This document shows positions 44,456 to 56,124 of a stretch of DNA of 64,000 nt, in pieces (the first letter of the stretch is position 1; each line of letters starts with the position of its first letter). The notes under the pieces were generated by a model, which searched no databases, was not told where the DNA came from, and was given only the letters and a program-made list of their open reading frames with translations. The translations under genes and the position numbers were made by a program. Source of the stretch: Ambrosia x helenae. Its lineage: Eukaryota > Streptophyta > Magnoliopsida > Asterales > Asteraceae. The stretch is from positions 136,493,206 to 136,557,205 of the forward strand of contig CM061229.1 of NCBI GenBank assembly GCA_030844895.1. Direction: 5' to 3'.

Positions 44456-44700
44456 TTTTTTTTAACGGACAACAAATTAATCTTGATCATTTAAGAAGTA
44501 CCCACTGGATAAACGAGTACTTCAAGAGTAACCCGGGTTCACCAATAATTTCACACCAGTTCCCGGAGAAAACCCGCCGTCCTAAAGCTCACTGCGGTAA
44601 AACCCGGCCCACCAGCAGCATTTTGCTGCCGGCAGGACTCGAACTCCCCACCTCCTATAAGGAAAGCAATGAGGGTGTCACTCCACCATAAGGGGATTGG
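44456..44700 (-). mobile_element. tRNA-derived SINE, family B, copy 1
   Basis: On the minus strand: starts near TTATGGTGGAGTG, box B GAGTTCGAGTCC, ends ..GTCCGTTAAAAAAAAA. An exact 17-bp duplication CTCAAGTAGAACTATAT lies at 44439-44455 and 44701-44717. Confidence 0.92.
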
Positions 44701-44809
44701 CTCAAGTAGAACTATATGCGTGGCAGGTTTTTAGGCTATGTTTCTTCATTCTGACTCAGTGTCATCACATCTAGACCATCTTCAACGAATTAGGGCTTTT
44801 TATTCCGAG

Positions 44810-45179
44810 TTTGATAAATATTCGTGAATTTTCAGCACTTTTAATATTTAGCAGAAAACAAACATTTTTTTTATTCAATCCACACGTCAATTATGTGTGT
44901 AATTTTAGTATTGCCTAGCTTTCAGACTCAATTTTAATGGCTTACGAATCCGATTTCGTAAGTAAAAGTTATTTTCGAATTTCATCATTTTTCATATTTA
45001 GCCGAAAATAAATGATTTTTTTATTAAATCAATTCATGCGTTAATTATGTGTGTAATTTTAGTATTGTTACACACCCAGTTTTATTGGTCTAGGGATCCG
45101 ATTTCGCCAACAAATATTTACGAGTTTGGTCAATTTTCCGCACATGATGCCGAAAACATCACCCTGGTCACCGTAGCAT
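44810..45179 (+). repeat. tandem repeat, period about 165 bp
   Basis: Two diverged copies share CATATTTAGC.GAAAA and TTATGTGTGTAATTTTAGTATTG (ends at ~44915 and ~45068). A third partial copy begins at ~45115 and is cut by the CACTA element. Confidence 0.6.
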
Positions 45180-45782
45180 CACTACTAGAAAAATGACATT
45201 TTGCTACAAAATTTTCTTACGGAAAAAAATTTGTCACAAATTTTAACAAAGTTGCTACTCATTTGTGACGAAAAAAAAACTACAATTTTTTTGTAAATTT
45301 GTGACACAATATATCTACAAATTCTTAGGAAATTGCGTAGGAAATGCGTCACAAATTTCCTACACCATGTTTTCGTCACAAATGCGTTGAAAATTGTGTT
45401 ACAAATGTGTAGTAATAGGTTTGCGACAAGGGTTTTTCTAACATCAAGGTTTTGTTGAAAATGCGTCACAAATCTTGCATTTTCTTGATTTGTGACGCAT
45501 TTTCAACAAAACCTTGATGTTAGAAAAACCCTCGTCGCAAACCAATTACTACACATTTGTAACACAAATTTCAACGCATTTGTGACAAAAACATGGTGTA
45601 GGAAATTTGTGACGCATTTCCTACGTAATTTCTTAAGAAATTTGTAGATATATTGTGTCACAAATTTGCTAAAAAATTATAGATTTTTTTTCGTCACAAA
45701 TGAGTAGCAACTTTGTTAAGATTTGTGACGCATTTTTTTCCGTAAGAAAATTTTGTAGCAAAATGTCAATTTTCTAGTAGTG
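45180..45782. mobile_element. CACTA-type foldback element (603 bp, near-perfect hairpin)
   Basis: Ends CACTACTAGAAAAATG / ATTTTCTAGTAGTG with a 3-bp duplication CAT at 45177-45179 and 45783-45785. The two ~295-bp halves are inverted copies of each other around a ~12-bp loop near 45475-45487. Transcription across it would give a long double-stranded RNA. Confidence 0.92.
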
Positions 45783-45785
45783 CAT

Positions 45786-45916
45786 GGCCGTTTCAGAAGT
45801 GGGCTTTAGAGATATTGGGACCATTTCCTACCGCTCCGGGATGTCTCAAATATCTTATAGTAACAATCGACTACTTCACCAAGTGGGTTGAAGCGAAACC
45901 ACTATCATTCATCTTC
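45786..45916 (+). pseudogene. Ty3/gypsy integrase fragment
   Basis: Reads WPFQKWALEILGPFPTAPG and LKYLIVTIDYFTKWVEAKPL, the start of the DDE core of gypsy integrases (first D in the IDYFTKW segment). Nothing else of the element is present; it is cut at the CACTA insertion and decays after ~45916. Confidence 0.8.
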
Positions 45917-45999
45917 GATCGGGTACACCATTCCGTATTGCTTAGGTAGGGGTGACGGTAGTCTAAGTTGAGGTTGAAGTGGGTTTCAATGTGTGCAAC

Positions 46000-46275
46000 T
46001 AGGGATGAGCTCGGGATGGTATCGGTGCCAACCGATACCGATCCCGAAAACTCCTAAAACCCAATAGTGATACCGATACCGAAAACATTCGATACGGTAT
46101 GGTATCGGTTTGGTACAGGTATGGTATCGGTATTTTATCTTAAAATACTGATACCATACCGATACCAAAAATACCGAAACTGAAAACGTCTAAATGTGAG
46201 TACCGATACCGAACACCCTCGGTTAGGTACGGGATCGGTATCGGTTCGGTATTCGGTGCAATATGCTCATCCCTA
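46000..46275. mobile_element. hAT-type MITE (276 bp)
   Basis: Ends TAGGGATGAGC / GCTCATCCCTA with exact 8-bp duplication TGTGCAAC at 45992-45999 and 46276-46283. The inside is packed with GGTATCGG/CCGATACC repeats. Confidence 0.93.
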
Positions 46276-46283
46276 TGTGCAAC

Positions 46284-47057
46284 GGTCAAAATGTTTTGAC
46301 CGTTGGGAAATTGTAAAACGAATTCTATAGCATGATGACCTTAATATTGAATTCGAGAGATAAAGATTCAATGGGTTACATATAATTCTTAGTGAATTAC
46401 TTATTAAGTATTTTATATTTTAATTAAAGATAATTATTAGTTTGAATACCATCCATTTCTACACAATTTTTTACCATACCTTCAAAACCTTTACACACCC
46501 CAAAACCTCATTTCTACATAAGTTTTCACCATATCTTCAAAACCTCACACTATTTTATTTTCTCTTTTTTCTTACAAAATAAATTATCATCTATAGGTCA
46601 CATCGACCACACTGCACATCAACTTAATTCAAAGTTTAGTAATAGCGGGGGTGACCCAACAGAAGACGAAGCGATGGAAATGGCTAAAATCGAGTACAAA
46701 CATTCCTACAGCTATGACCTTAACCTTAAGGTCATACCATAACGAATGATGAAAGTAGTTTAATTTATGTATTTGTCTTGAATTATGCATTTGTTTTGTT
46801 ATTTGAATTAAGTTTTTTGATTAAATTAAAGCGTAGTATGCATGTAGTTTTAATGTATAATTTACTAAAAATACAAAAGAAACCTGTTAGGCTACATTAG
46901 GGTTGTGCTCCACCCCACACCGAGTTTGATAACTCCTTAGCAACTTTTCACACTTTATATATTACACCCTCATAGTTTTATAATATGCAAAAGTGGTCTT
47001 TTTCATAAATCATAGAAACGATTTAATTAGCAGCCACACCTAAATCAAGTAAAACCT
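46284..47057. other. intergenic, no gene seen
   Basis: AT-rich, no recognised feature. Confidence 0.5.
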
Positions 47058-47060
47058 AAA

Positions 47061-47248
47061 CACTACAAGAAATGGAGGCTTTGGCAAAAGTCGTCGCTAT
47101 TGGTATTAGTGACGTCATTTTGTCGCCATTGCTATGTCGACGCTAAAGACTATTCGTCGCTATTGATCATTAGCAACGAATATTATCGTCGCTAAAGGTG
47201 GATTTTCCTGTGTATTGTACATATCTTTTGCTTCGAATTCTTGCAGTG
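47061..47248. mobile_element. small CACTA-type MITE (188 bp)
   Basis: Starts CACTACAAGAAATGG and ends TTCTTGCAGTG, with AAA on each side (47058-47060 and 47249-47251). Contains several GTCGCTA/TAGCGAC words. Confidence 0.75.
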
Positions 47249-47251
47249 AAA

Positions 47252-47831
47252 GTACATACGTGACAACATATGACCAATTGCATAGGCTTAAAAAAGAGCT
47301 TTAAAATCCTTAAAGTAGGATAAAAGTTTACATATAAAATACATATTCTTAATATGGATTAGGTCCTAATAAAAACAATGTTGAGTTGAAAGAACTATGA
47401 GAACTCTAACGTAAAATGTGAATTAAAAAAAAGTACACATTGATGTAAAAACGGGCAACCCCGCCATATAAAATAATTTTTTTACGATGGTTTTACACTG
47501 GTATAAAAAAACCAGCACACCAATATTGACTTTAATATTTTATTCAATATTTTATTATGTTTTAATTTACAACCATACATTCAATATTAAATAAAATAAG
47601 TGTATGATTATAAAGTGAGTTCCTTTTGTTCTTCTAACTCAACCATGTTCTCATTTACCATTCCCTTCTTCATATTTCCTAAACGATAGTTTTATGCTTC
47701 GTTTTATAGACATTATTTGTAATTAACATAATTAGTTTCTTCCAACCTCTATATGCCATGACATAAATCTCTTTTAAACGGTCTGAATTTTATATATGTT
47801 TTTTGCTTGTTCACACCGTGAGATGACAAAC
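47252..47831. other. intergenic, no gene seen
   Basis: AT-rich. Confidence 0.5.
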
Positions 47832-47834
47832 TTA

Positions 47835-48181
47835 GGAGTTATTTGGTAGCCTCTTAATGATTTCATTAAAATGTTATATCTGAATTAGTTAATATTAAGT
47901 GTGTTTGGTTTACTGACAGAATACATCTGAATGAGACAATAAGCTTCTTGCCCATTATATTTAAATATCATGCTGAATGAAAAATTTACCCCTATATTCA
48001 TTCACCTATGTTTATAACCTTCAGCCGGTCACTCACGCACTACCTCCTCAACCCACCACCACCACCACTAACTAGTCACGCCGATTAAAGTCAGACCTCT
48101 TAATGATACAAAGTCTCTTCATGTCTCTTAATAACTCAACATTTACTAGTGCATATACATTTGAGGTTGCCAAACAATCCC
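47835..48181. mobile_element. Tourist-like MITE (347 bp), decayed ends
   Basis: Ends GGAGTTATTTGGTAGCC / GGTTGCCAAACAATCCC; flanks TTA (left) and TTG (right). Same type as 29725-30253 and 31926-32674. Confidence 0.75.
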
Positions 48182-49168
48182 TTGATAAATACTTTACTTT
48201 TTGTAAGAGCGTTGAATGGATTACTTGTTAATATGTTAACGAGATTTTAATAGATTGAATTAAAAAAATTTCTTATCATTTTTAATGTACGAGCAAACCA
48301 CCCATTTGAATTAAAAGAAAATGAGAAAATGATTTTGAGTCTTAGTACAATAAAGCCTAAGGTAAGTTAATATACGACTAAAAGCCTAAAGTAAGTTAAT
48401 GTACGAGTAAACCACCCATTTTTTGAATTAAAAGAAAATGAAGATGGGGCCAGACAAAAAGGGCCATAAAATTGCATGCGCAATATGATGTTGTCCGGGT
48501 CCCCTTTACTCCGCCCTTTGAATCTGGTTCTCAAAATATTTTCTTCTGGCCCCATATGTTCTTATCTTACCATATTTATGTTTTTACTTGATGACTAAGT
48601 AACCCCTTAACCTTAAAACAAGTTCTTTTATCAGGGTTCATGAAGTCATCTAAAATCTCAAATTTCGACTTTGAACGACACAATCTCGACTTCATACGAT
48701 ACGACATGACACGACATGACACGGGAAGGAGGTGAATGTAAATAGTATAAACACTTAAATTAGCGAATGATTCATGTCTCATGCGATTAATTGGCCGGGT
48801 GTCTTTTTGTGTAAAAAATAAGGATTTGATGCTCAACTTTCTTGCTCTTTATAATTGGTTTTCATCATCATTAATTATAATGCTTACTAAAAAATAAAGA
48901 GGCTATCATAACATGCATGAATGAGTCATACTGCTACTTGTTCTAAAATCCAATGTGTTAAATCAAGTTAAAAGATGGTTAAAAAACTTTTAACAATAGA
49001 AATTTGTTACAATTATTATCTAGCAGCAAAGCTAGATAATGTATAGTCATGGCCTCATGGATTGGTCTTACAAGTACGAGCACTAGAAACAAATTTATGA
49101 CCTTTTTAATTACTATCCATTTTTGGCAAAATTTTGTAAGTTATCAAGCAATGCACAGTCCAAAACAA

Positions 49169-49210
<42 letters not shown>

Positions 49211-49262
49211 GTTTTCTCAATGACAATGAGTTTTCTCATGACCGTATATATCTATTAGTACA
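48182..49262. other. intergenic with local duplications and long T-run
   Basis: TGTACGAG.AAACCACCCATT..GAATTAAAAGAAAATGA occurs twice (48288 and 48402). A 31-T run is at 49172-49202. No gene. Confidence 0.5.
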
Positions 49263-49698
49263 TGTTGTATAGATGTCTTTAGCTTAGTATAGGTGTTTGT
49301 ATGTTATTTTGATTGTAACTTAACTAGTTTTATGATTAAGGGTAGTTTGGTAGTTGTGTAGGGCGACTGGGTTTCCTGCCCGGCCGCCCTACCCATTCAT
49401 CTCCGTTCAAGCCAATCACACCAATGGCCTAGGGCGAGTGACAAATGTTATAAATAGAAACAATCATTACCCTAATTATCAGTTGTCATTTAGGAGAGGT
49501 TTTAGATAGGTTTTATGTTTTGATTTGGTTGTAAACACTCGAACTCTGTTTTTTTTAATCAAATAACCATTTAACCATATTCGGCAACTCGTTTTTGTGT
49601 GTGTATGATATTACCGTTACCTAAACCACGACCAGAGGATTTCGCACTCGCTTTATGAACAAACCCGTGATATCCGAATCGTCCGTGACGGTCCAACA
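49263..49698 (+). repeat. orphan LTR (copia-like)
   Basis: Starts near TGTTGTATAGATGTC (start uncertain), has a TATA box TATAAATAG at 49449-49457, and ends GGTCCAACA at 49698. Two bases later comes a primer-binding site TGGTATCAGG. No gag/pol follows, so the element is truncated or non-coding. Confidence 0.6.
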
Positions 49699-49700
49699 AG

Positions 49701-49712
49701 TGGTATCAGGGC
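49701..49712 (+). other. primer-binding site of the orphan LTR element
   Basis: TGGTATCAGGGC, one base different from the common initiator-methionine tRNA complement. Confidence 0.65.
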
Positions 49713-51189
49713 TTTTGACAAACTTCGATTTGAGTTTTTGTTCATTTTAAATGGCGTTAAGGAAAAGCAAGATTGAGAAACAGATCGCGAATCGGTTTTG
49801 TAAATATTTTTATTCAAAAACTTTGAAAAACCAAAATGATTGTCTTTTCATAACTTTTTAGATTTTTAGGAGGAGAAAATCAAAAAAATACAAAAATATC
49901 AGAAAAGTTCAAAAATCTAAAAACATTAGAAAAAAAAAAATACCAGTGGGCTATCTGAACCTCTTTAAAATTTTAAAAATTGGAAACGATAAGTAGCATG
50001 TACAATGATGTGGCAGTAGGCTTAACATCATATCCAAGTTCGGCATGGTGGTATAAACTAAATTGATTGTTAACTGTGCGGATTAACGTCTTGTTGGCAT
50101 ATGGTCGTAGTATCGAAATATAGTTTGTTGGCATGCTGGCACACCTGTTGTACGTTGGGTTCACAGCTGAACTGAGGCACCTCTATGTTAGCCATAACAA
50201 AACCACAATTATATGATTAATTTTGATTCTTGTATCTCGATTAATGTCTTTTATACTCGTAACTTATTAACATTGCTTACCGTCTATTGAAGAGATATGT
50301 ATCAGTACGCGCATGCGCAGGCCCCACATAAGGACTTTCCCACACATTAACCTTAAAAGAATAATTAGTGGAATCTTCTGTGGGATCCGCATGATACCTC
50401 GTACGTGACAGTTGCATGGAAAGAATGAAAGGGACATCCGGCCAATCAGAGGTGTGCATTCACAGATCCATAATCTCCTGCCATCAGCAATGACAGAAAG
50501 GATGAGTAGGAAGGACAAGCGACCAATCAGAGAAGGACAACGGTAATTGCCTCAACTGCCTCCGTTTTGGGGCCCGCGCAAATAAGTTGTTAATCATTAT
50601 CAGCATAGGAACCTGACCTACGATGACTACAAATACCCCTTCCCTCCAAGAAGTAAGGGATCGACAATTCTCATACTTAAACATACACACAATGTAATAG
50701 CTTTAAGTTTTGTAGAAGGATTGGTTGAAATATTCATCCATTGATACTCGTCATTAGTCCTTGTAATCGATGTATAAACATTAATAAAATCTCTTCATAT
50801 TTCATCTTTATTGTCGAGTGTTATTTGGATCGGTGTTTCTTTATCTATCTATATATTTAGAGTTATATGTAAAAGGCATGCTTTTTATATATTGTGTTGT
50901 TTGAGATTAGAGATATAAATCCATCAACTATATATGAAAAAATGAATTATCTTTTGATTTTTGTCGATACTAAGCATGATGATTTGTTAAAGTAATCAAC
51001 AAAATTAAAATCGATCTTTTTTGCATGTTTGTCAATATACCCATCACTACATGCATATCACTTCGTAAATCCTATCTCATTCTTTTGTCTCAAAAAGGAA
51101 TTACAACCTTTTTTACTTATATGTTTTCTTGGAGTCATACTTTTTTAGTTATGAAAAATAATATAATATATATTTGATTTGAAATATTA
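49713..51189. other. repeat-derived, no gene seen
   Basis: The stretch 50225-50840 resembles a further LTR (promoter-like ACAAATACCCC near 50630, poly-A-signal-like AATAAA near 50780). No paired copy or duplication was found. Confidence 0.35.
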
Positions 51190-51588
51190 CTAGCTTATAC
51201 CCCGGGAGCGTCCCGGGTTGAGAAATCTAAGTAAAGTGAATTAAATTAGAAATATCTAAACTATAAAAATGGCATTTATGTATCAACTTACATTAGATAC
51301 TTTAAAAAAAAACCAAAAGATCCATTTCACCTTACAACATCAACACCTAAAACAGAATATTAAGATCCCAAGCACTTCAAGGGGACATAGATTGTTTAGC
51401 ACCAATACATTCAGTCAAAGGTCTTTAACCGCATGAAATAAGATTTGAGCTATTTCAGAATATGATAGAAAAAGAAAACATAGCAATTACCTGTTGGAGA
51501 GCGTCCCGGGTCGAAATATCTAAAATGACATAATAAAATATCTAATATGACAACATAATTAATGACTTGCCAATATATGATTAAAGAA

Positions 51589-51631
<43 letters not shown>

Positions 51632-52086
51632 TTAAACAAATCTCTGAAATAAGTTATCATATTCTAATATAAAAAAAGGGTAATTGGGTCGGGTATCACC
51701 TAATCCCAGGCCCGACCCAAACTCACAATTTTTTTTAAACTAATTCCAAACCTGACACAATACATGTCGGGTTACAAAAAATAGTCGTTTATTTCTCCGT
51801 TTTTTATATAGCACTATGGTACTCGTTGGAAAGATAATAAAACGCTCGTTAATTTGGTGTAATTTTTTTCTTTAAAAAAATCTCATGTATAAAAGATATT
51901 AACGTTTAAAAGTTATGGGAGGAAACATTAGAGATAAAAATCTAATTTTGTCTTTAAATTTTAAATTATTATTTTCCTAAAATAAAGGTATTGCCACATG
52001 GGATGACACATGGCACACTCATTAAAGAGAATACTCTCTTTGAATGCCATGTCATTAAAATAGCTTTGGTTTATTATAGGTATAGA
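51190..52086 (-). mobile_element. non-autonomous Helitron (0.9 kb)
   Basis: On the minus strand it starts TCTATACCTATAATAAACC after A (52087) and ends CTAG followed by T (51189). A GC hairpin CCCGGGACGCTCCCGGG lies at 51217-51201. The GAGCGTCCCGGG motif recurs at ~51497. A (TTA)n tract is at 51589-51631. Confidence 0.88.
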
Positions 52087-52087
52087 T

Positions 52088-52670
52088 TAGTACACCTTTA
52101 TTAAAGTTCGACAATAACAACCAATTTACAACTTTTATAATAACTAAAATCGTAAGGGCATATATACAAACATGTTGAGGGTGTATAATTTAAAAAGAAA
52201 AGAAATTAATTGACTTATTCGTTCTTGTTCTTCGAAAGACATTAAGAGCGAATCTACTTTAACATGGTTTAATTTTTTAAACGAATAGAAAGAATGAGCT
52301 TATTAGCTACATCTTCCAATGTTTCATCTTCTGGAATCTATACGTAGAGTTTAGCATTTAAATTTTATTCTCGCAAAAAAATATATATACTAACAAATGT
52401 AAGTTCCAAACAGAAGATACAAGCACTTGGTTTCACAATAAAATAAGAACATTCTGAATTGGGTCTGCGTGTATATACATATAATATATAACCCATTCAT
52501 GGGTGGAGTCACATGGTCAATATTTAGCAGACGAAATGCTTTCAACTACTCGAATCATGTGACAAACTTGCTATAGACGGTTTGGCCCACCTATCGAACC
52601 ATGATTCTATGATTTCTATCGATTATGTCTTATGGTTTCATTACCAAAGGCTTCCCTAAATTCTATTCTA
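52088..52670. other. intergenic, no gene seen
   Basis: AT-rich. Confidence 0.5.
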
Positions 52671-52890
52671 TTTTTTTTGTACGGCAAACTAAATACCACA
52701 AGGGCTGCCAGTGAGTTAGCACTGGACAAATGATTACCCACTGGATAAGCCAAGTTCACCAAGCTACCAATTCAGGGAAAAACCCGCCGTCCAAAGGCTC
52801 ACTGTGATAAAACCCCTCTGAATTAGATTCGAACTTGAGACCAAATAGTCTTAAGTACTTATCTTTATTTCCACATGCCACTCCACCATA
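52671..52890 (-). mobile_element. tRNA-derived SINE, family B, copy 2 (decayed)
   Basis: Minus strand: starts ..ATATGGTGGAGTGG, box B AAGTTCGAATC, shares AAACCCGCCGTCC (plus-strand reading) with copy 1, and ends at a T-run at 52671. No clean target duplication. Confidence 0.75.
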
Positions 52891-52950
52891 TGTTTAAATA
52901 AAACTTTTATTTTTTTTTACTTTCTACCTACCTCGATCATTGCATGAACC

Positions 52951-53270
52951 CAGGGCCGTCTCCGAAAATGTCAAAAAAAATTTGGGCCTTGGACGAAAAA
53001 GAATTTGGGCCCAAAATTTTGTAAAGATGAATGAATTATAAAAATTTTTTGAGCATAGTGCTAGAGCCAAGGATTGAACTTGAGACCTCTACATTAAATT
53101 AACATGGTTTTTCCAACCTCACTAACAAGACTTTAATGTATAAAACACAAATATATATCCTAAATATAGAATTTAATATATATACGCATATTTTAAAAAA
53201 ACGTTCGGGCCCATTTAAGGGTCGGGCCCGAAGCCGGTGACCACCCGGGTCACCCTCATAGCCGGCTCTG
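52951..53270. mobile_element. hAT-type MITE (320 bp)
   Basis: Ends CAGGGCCGTCTCCG / ATAGCCGGCTCTG with exact 8-bp duplication CATGAACC at 52943-52950 and 53271-53278. Confidence 0.92.
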
Positions 53271-53278
53271 CATGAACC

Positions 53279-55015
53279 GATGCAAACTCACGCCCTTGTG
53301 CAAGGGCACCCCCAACTTAGGACTTCTTTGGACGAGTACACACCAATGCTAAGGGCATCCAAGGGCCCATTAAATATAGGCTAAGAGTAATTGGAACAAT
53401 TAGTTAAACATGGATAAAACACATGTGCTATTTGTTACCTGCAAATAAAACACCGCATAGTGAACACTTATTTACCTGCAAAATAAAAGATCATGTACCT
53501 ATTGGAACTAAAACATTGCAAATTAATGAACACTTTGTTTACTTGAACAAAAACAACATATAAATGTTGTAACTAAAACACCATTGTATGAACAAAACCA
53601 AAACACCATGTGTTAAAATCACTCAGTTGAAACATAATTTTTATATGTATATATATACATCGATATGGTACCGATATTAAAGATAAAAAAGTTCGTTATC
53701 ATGGTTTATATAATATTTTTTAAAATTACATATAAAAAAATTATTGGCGTTTGAAAAAGATTTTGGGAAGTTACATGTTCCTTGCAAGGGGTTTTTGAAT
53801 TTAGAACACGAAGAAATTACATTTGTACCCATATGCTATCAAATAAATAAATTTTGTTTCCTAAATAATTAAAATTAAAACATAATTTACCAAAATGCCA
53901 CTCATTAATCTCATCAATCCGAAATTGCAATATAATGGTTCATAAGTCTTTTTACCCTTTTTAGGAAAATACACCTTGTCTAACTCTACCGTACACACAC
54001 ACATACTCACACAAAACTTTTATCTCTCTCCCCACCCCCACCGCACCTGCAATACTACACCACCACCATCATCCCCTACCTAAATTATATCACATAACTA
54101 CCATCCACCACCACCACTGAACCACTACTACACTCTATTCTTGAGTTATCTTCTCCACCCATAAACCCTAGGTTGCCTGTTTCGATTTCAACCCAAAATA
54201 ACCTTTTGTAGGTTCCAATTGTTAGCCCAACAATTGGGCATTTGATCAGGCTAAATAGAGGAATGGAAAGTAATTAAATTACCTTGAACATTGCTTATAT
54301 GATCTAGTTATCTCTCACCCTCTTTAATAGTCGTCTCTTACCATCTGATGGCTCTCGTTAGCGCAATCATTGTCTTCTGACGGCTCTTTCATCGTTCACA
54401 ACCTAGGGAGACACATCTTCGATGATTGCCCTAACTTTCTTCTTGTTGTAGAAACCCACTTGCCTATCAATCCTTCATTGGCACTTGAAACCAATCTAGA
54501 AAACCCAAAAAAATCCCTAAGGTCATTGACGGTGGTGTTAGTTTTCTAGTAAAATGGGTAGAGAGAGAGGGGGAGAGAGAGAGATATGGGGGGAGGTGGT
54601 TGAAAGGAAAAAATGGCCCTCACGCGAGGTAAGTTACAGATATGGTGGACATCGTGAGTCAATCTGACTCTGATAGTTACTATTTGAAAAACCAGGTTTT
54701 CAGGTAAGCAAACATTTTGAATTTGGACTTAACTAATTAAAACCAACAAAACACAAGGATTCAAATAATAATTTACACTTCTATCTATATTATTTCGTGT
54801 TATCGCTCTGCGTCACAAATAGTTCAAAATTAATCAAATATAGTATATTAAAAAGGTACCACTAGTTAACAAAATCATCTAATTAAACAAATATCATATG
54901 TCCTTAAGGGAACTCTTAGTGGTTAAGTGATATGATTCATAACTGAAAGGTTGAATAACCGAAAGGTTGAGAGTTTAAATCTTATAGAGTGCATATATTG
55001 TTGTGTTTATTTTTT
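53279..55015. other. intergenic, no gene seen
   Basis: CCACC-rich stretch 54020-54130 and GA-rich stretch 54546-54590. No coding region recognised. Confidence 0.45.
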
Positions 55016-55410
55016 TTAATATAGATTAGAAACAAAAACCAAATTACATCTGGATATGGGTAAGAGAGTAATAAGTTGTGCCGCTATCCACTTTTGAATC
55101 GCAAAACCTATTCTACTAAATACAAACCTTTGGTTTCTCGGGCTCTGCGAGTCACTGTGGATCACGTTCTCCCGCTCCAAGAAGCGAACCGGCTCAGGAG
55201 CTAGAGATCCAAATGTGTCGAAGACAAATGGCAGGAACACGTGATGATTCTCTAAACCAGCTGCCTCGTGCTTACCAATCTTCCTAGCTTCCGCCCTCAA
55301 AACCGTCTATCCCAAAACGAAGCCACTGTCTCTTAACCCCACCAACGGAGACACCCCAGTAAAGTCGACACACGCATTAGCTATCACATGAGCTACATTT
55401 AATCAATATT
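55016..55410 (-). pseudogene. relic of a transposon-associated protein domain (copy 2)
   Basis: Minus strand: ACVDFTGVSPLVGLRDSGFV, then a stop in place of a conserved Q, then TVLRAEARKIGKHEAAGLEN, QHVFLPF-like HHVFLPFVFDTFGSLAPEP, and VFSRIGFAIQKWIAAQL. Same domain as 3077-3410. Function unknown to me. Confidence 0.55.
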
Positions 55411-56063
55411 TTTTTTTTCTAAAAAAAAATAGACACGGTACAAATCTTGTACAGTACATGATATATAGTATGAGCATCATTTTTTTTTTTAGAAAATAGA
55501 CGATTAACTCTCCTGATAATTTTACAAATTTCGTCCTTATATTATTGTAAATTTTATAATTTTAGGTGCTTGAAAGGGTGTATTCTAAGATACATTTCAT
55601 ACACACAAAGTACATCAATAATTAACTACTAATATTTCTATTTGTTTGAAGAGCTGCAAGGAATTGGAAGAGGAAATTGTTCAATTAATTTTATGCTAAA
55701 AAGAAAAGGAGTAAATGAATTATCGTAGTACACCGTATCTTTTAATGTGAGCTTAATTAATTTCTAGCAAAGAAAAAAATGCACGGCAATATGGCATGAA
55801 TAAGAGAAAAAAAAAATAGAATTAAAATTATAAATTAGAAGCACTCGAAATTTCAAAGAAAAAACAGTCGGCACTATCCCATTTACATATGTTATTTTAT
55901 GTCTAATTTATACCGTGAGCTAGCAAAGCCCTTTCTCTCTCCAAGAGCTAGACCTAGATACATACATACATACACACAAATTAAAGCACATAGAACGTCC
56001 AGTCCACACAAACCTCTCAAACATTCCTTTTTGTGCCTTTTGAAACCACTGGAAAGTAAAGCC

Positions 56064-56112
<49 letters not shown>

Positions 56113-56124
56113 CTTCTTTCAGCC
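55411..56124 (+). promoter_or_regulatory. Dof upstream region and 5' UTR with (TC)21
   Basis: A pure (TC)n tract of 42 bp at 56067-56108 lies 16 bp before the Dof start codon, so it should be in the 5' UTR. CT-rich leaders are common in plant genes. No TATA box assigned. Confidence 0.5.

Noticed and set aside
44350..44456. Helitron 5' end at TCTATCTATTAAAAG
   Set aside because: No matching hairpin plus CTAG end downstream.
45100..45179. Left half of the gypsy integrase fragment
   Set aside because: The sequence left of the CACTA element aligns better with the ~165-bp tandem repeat.
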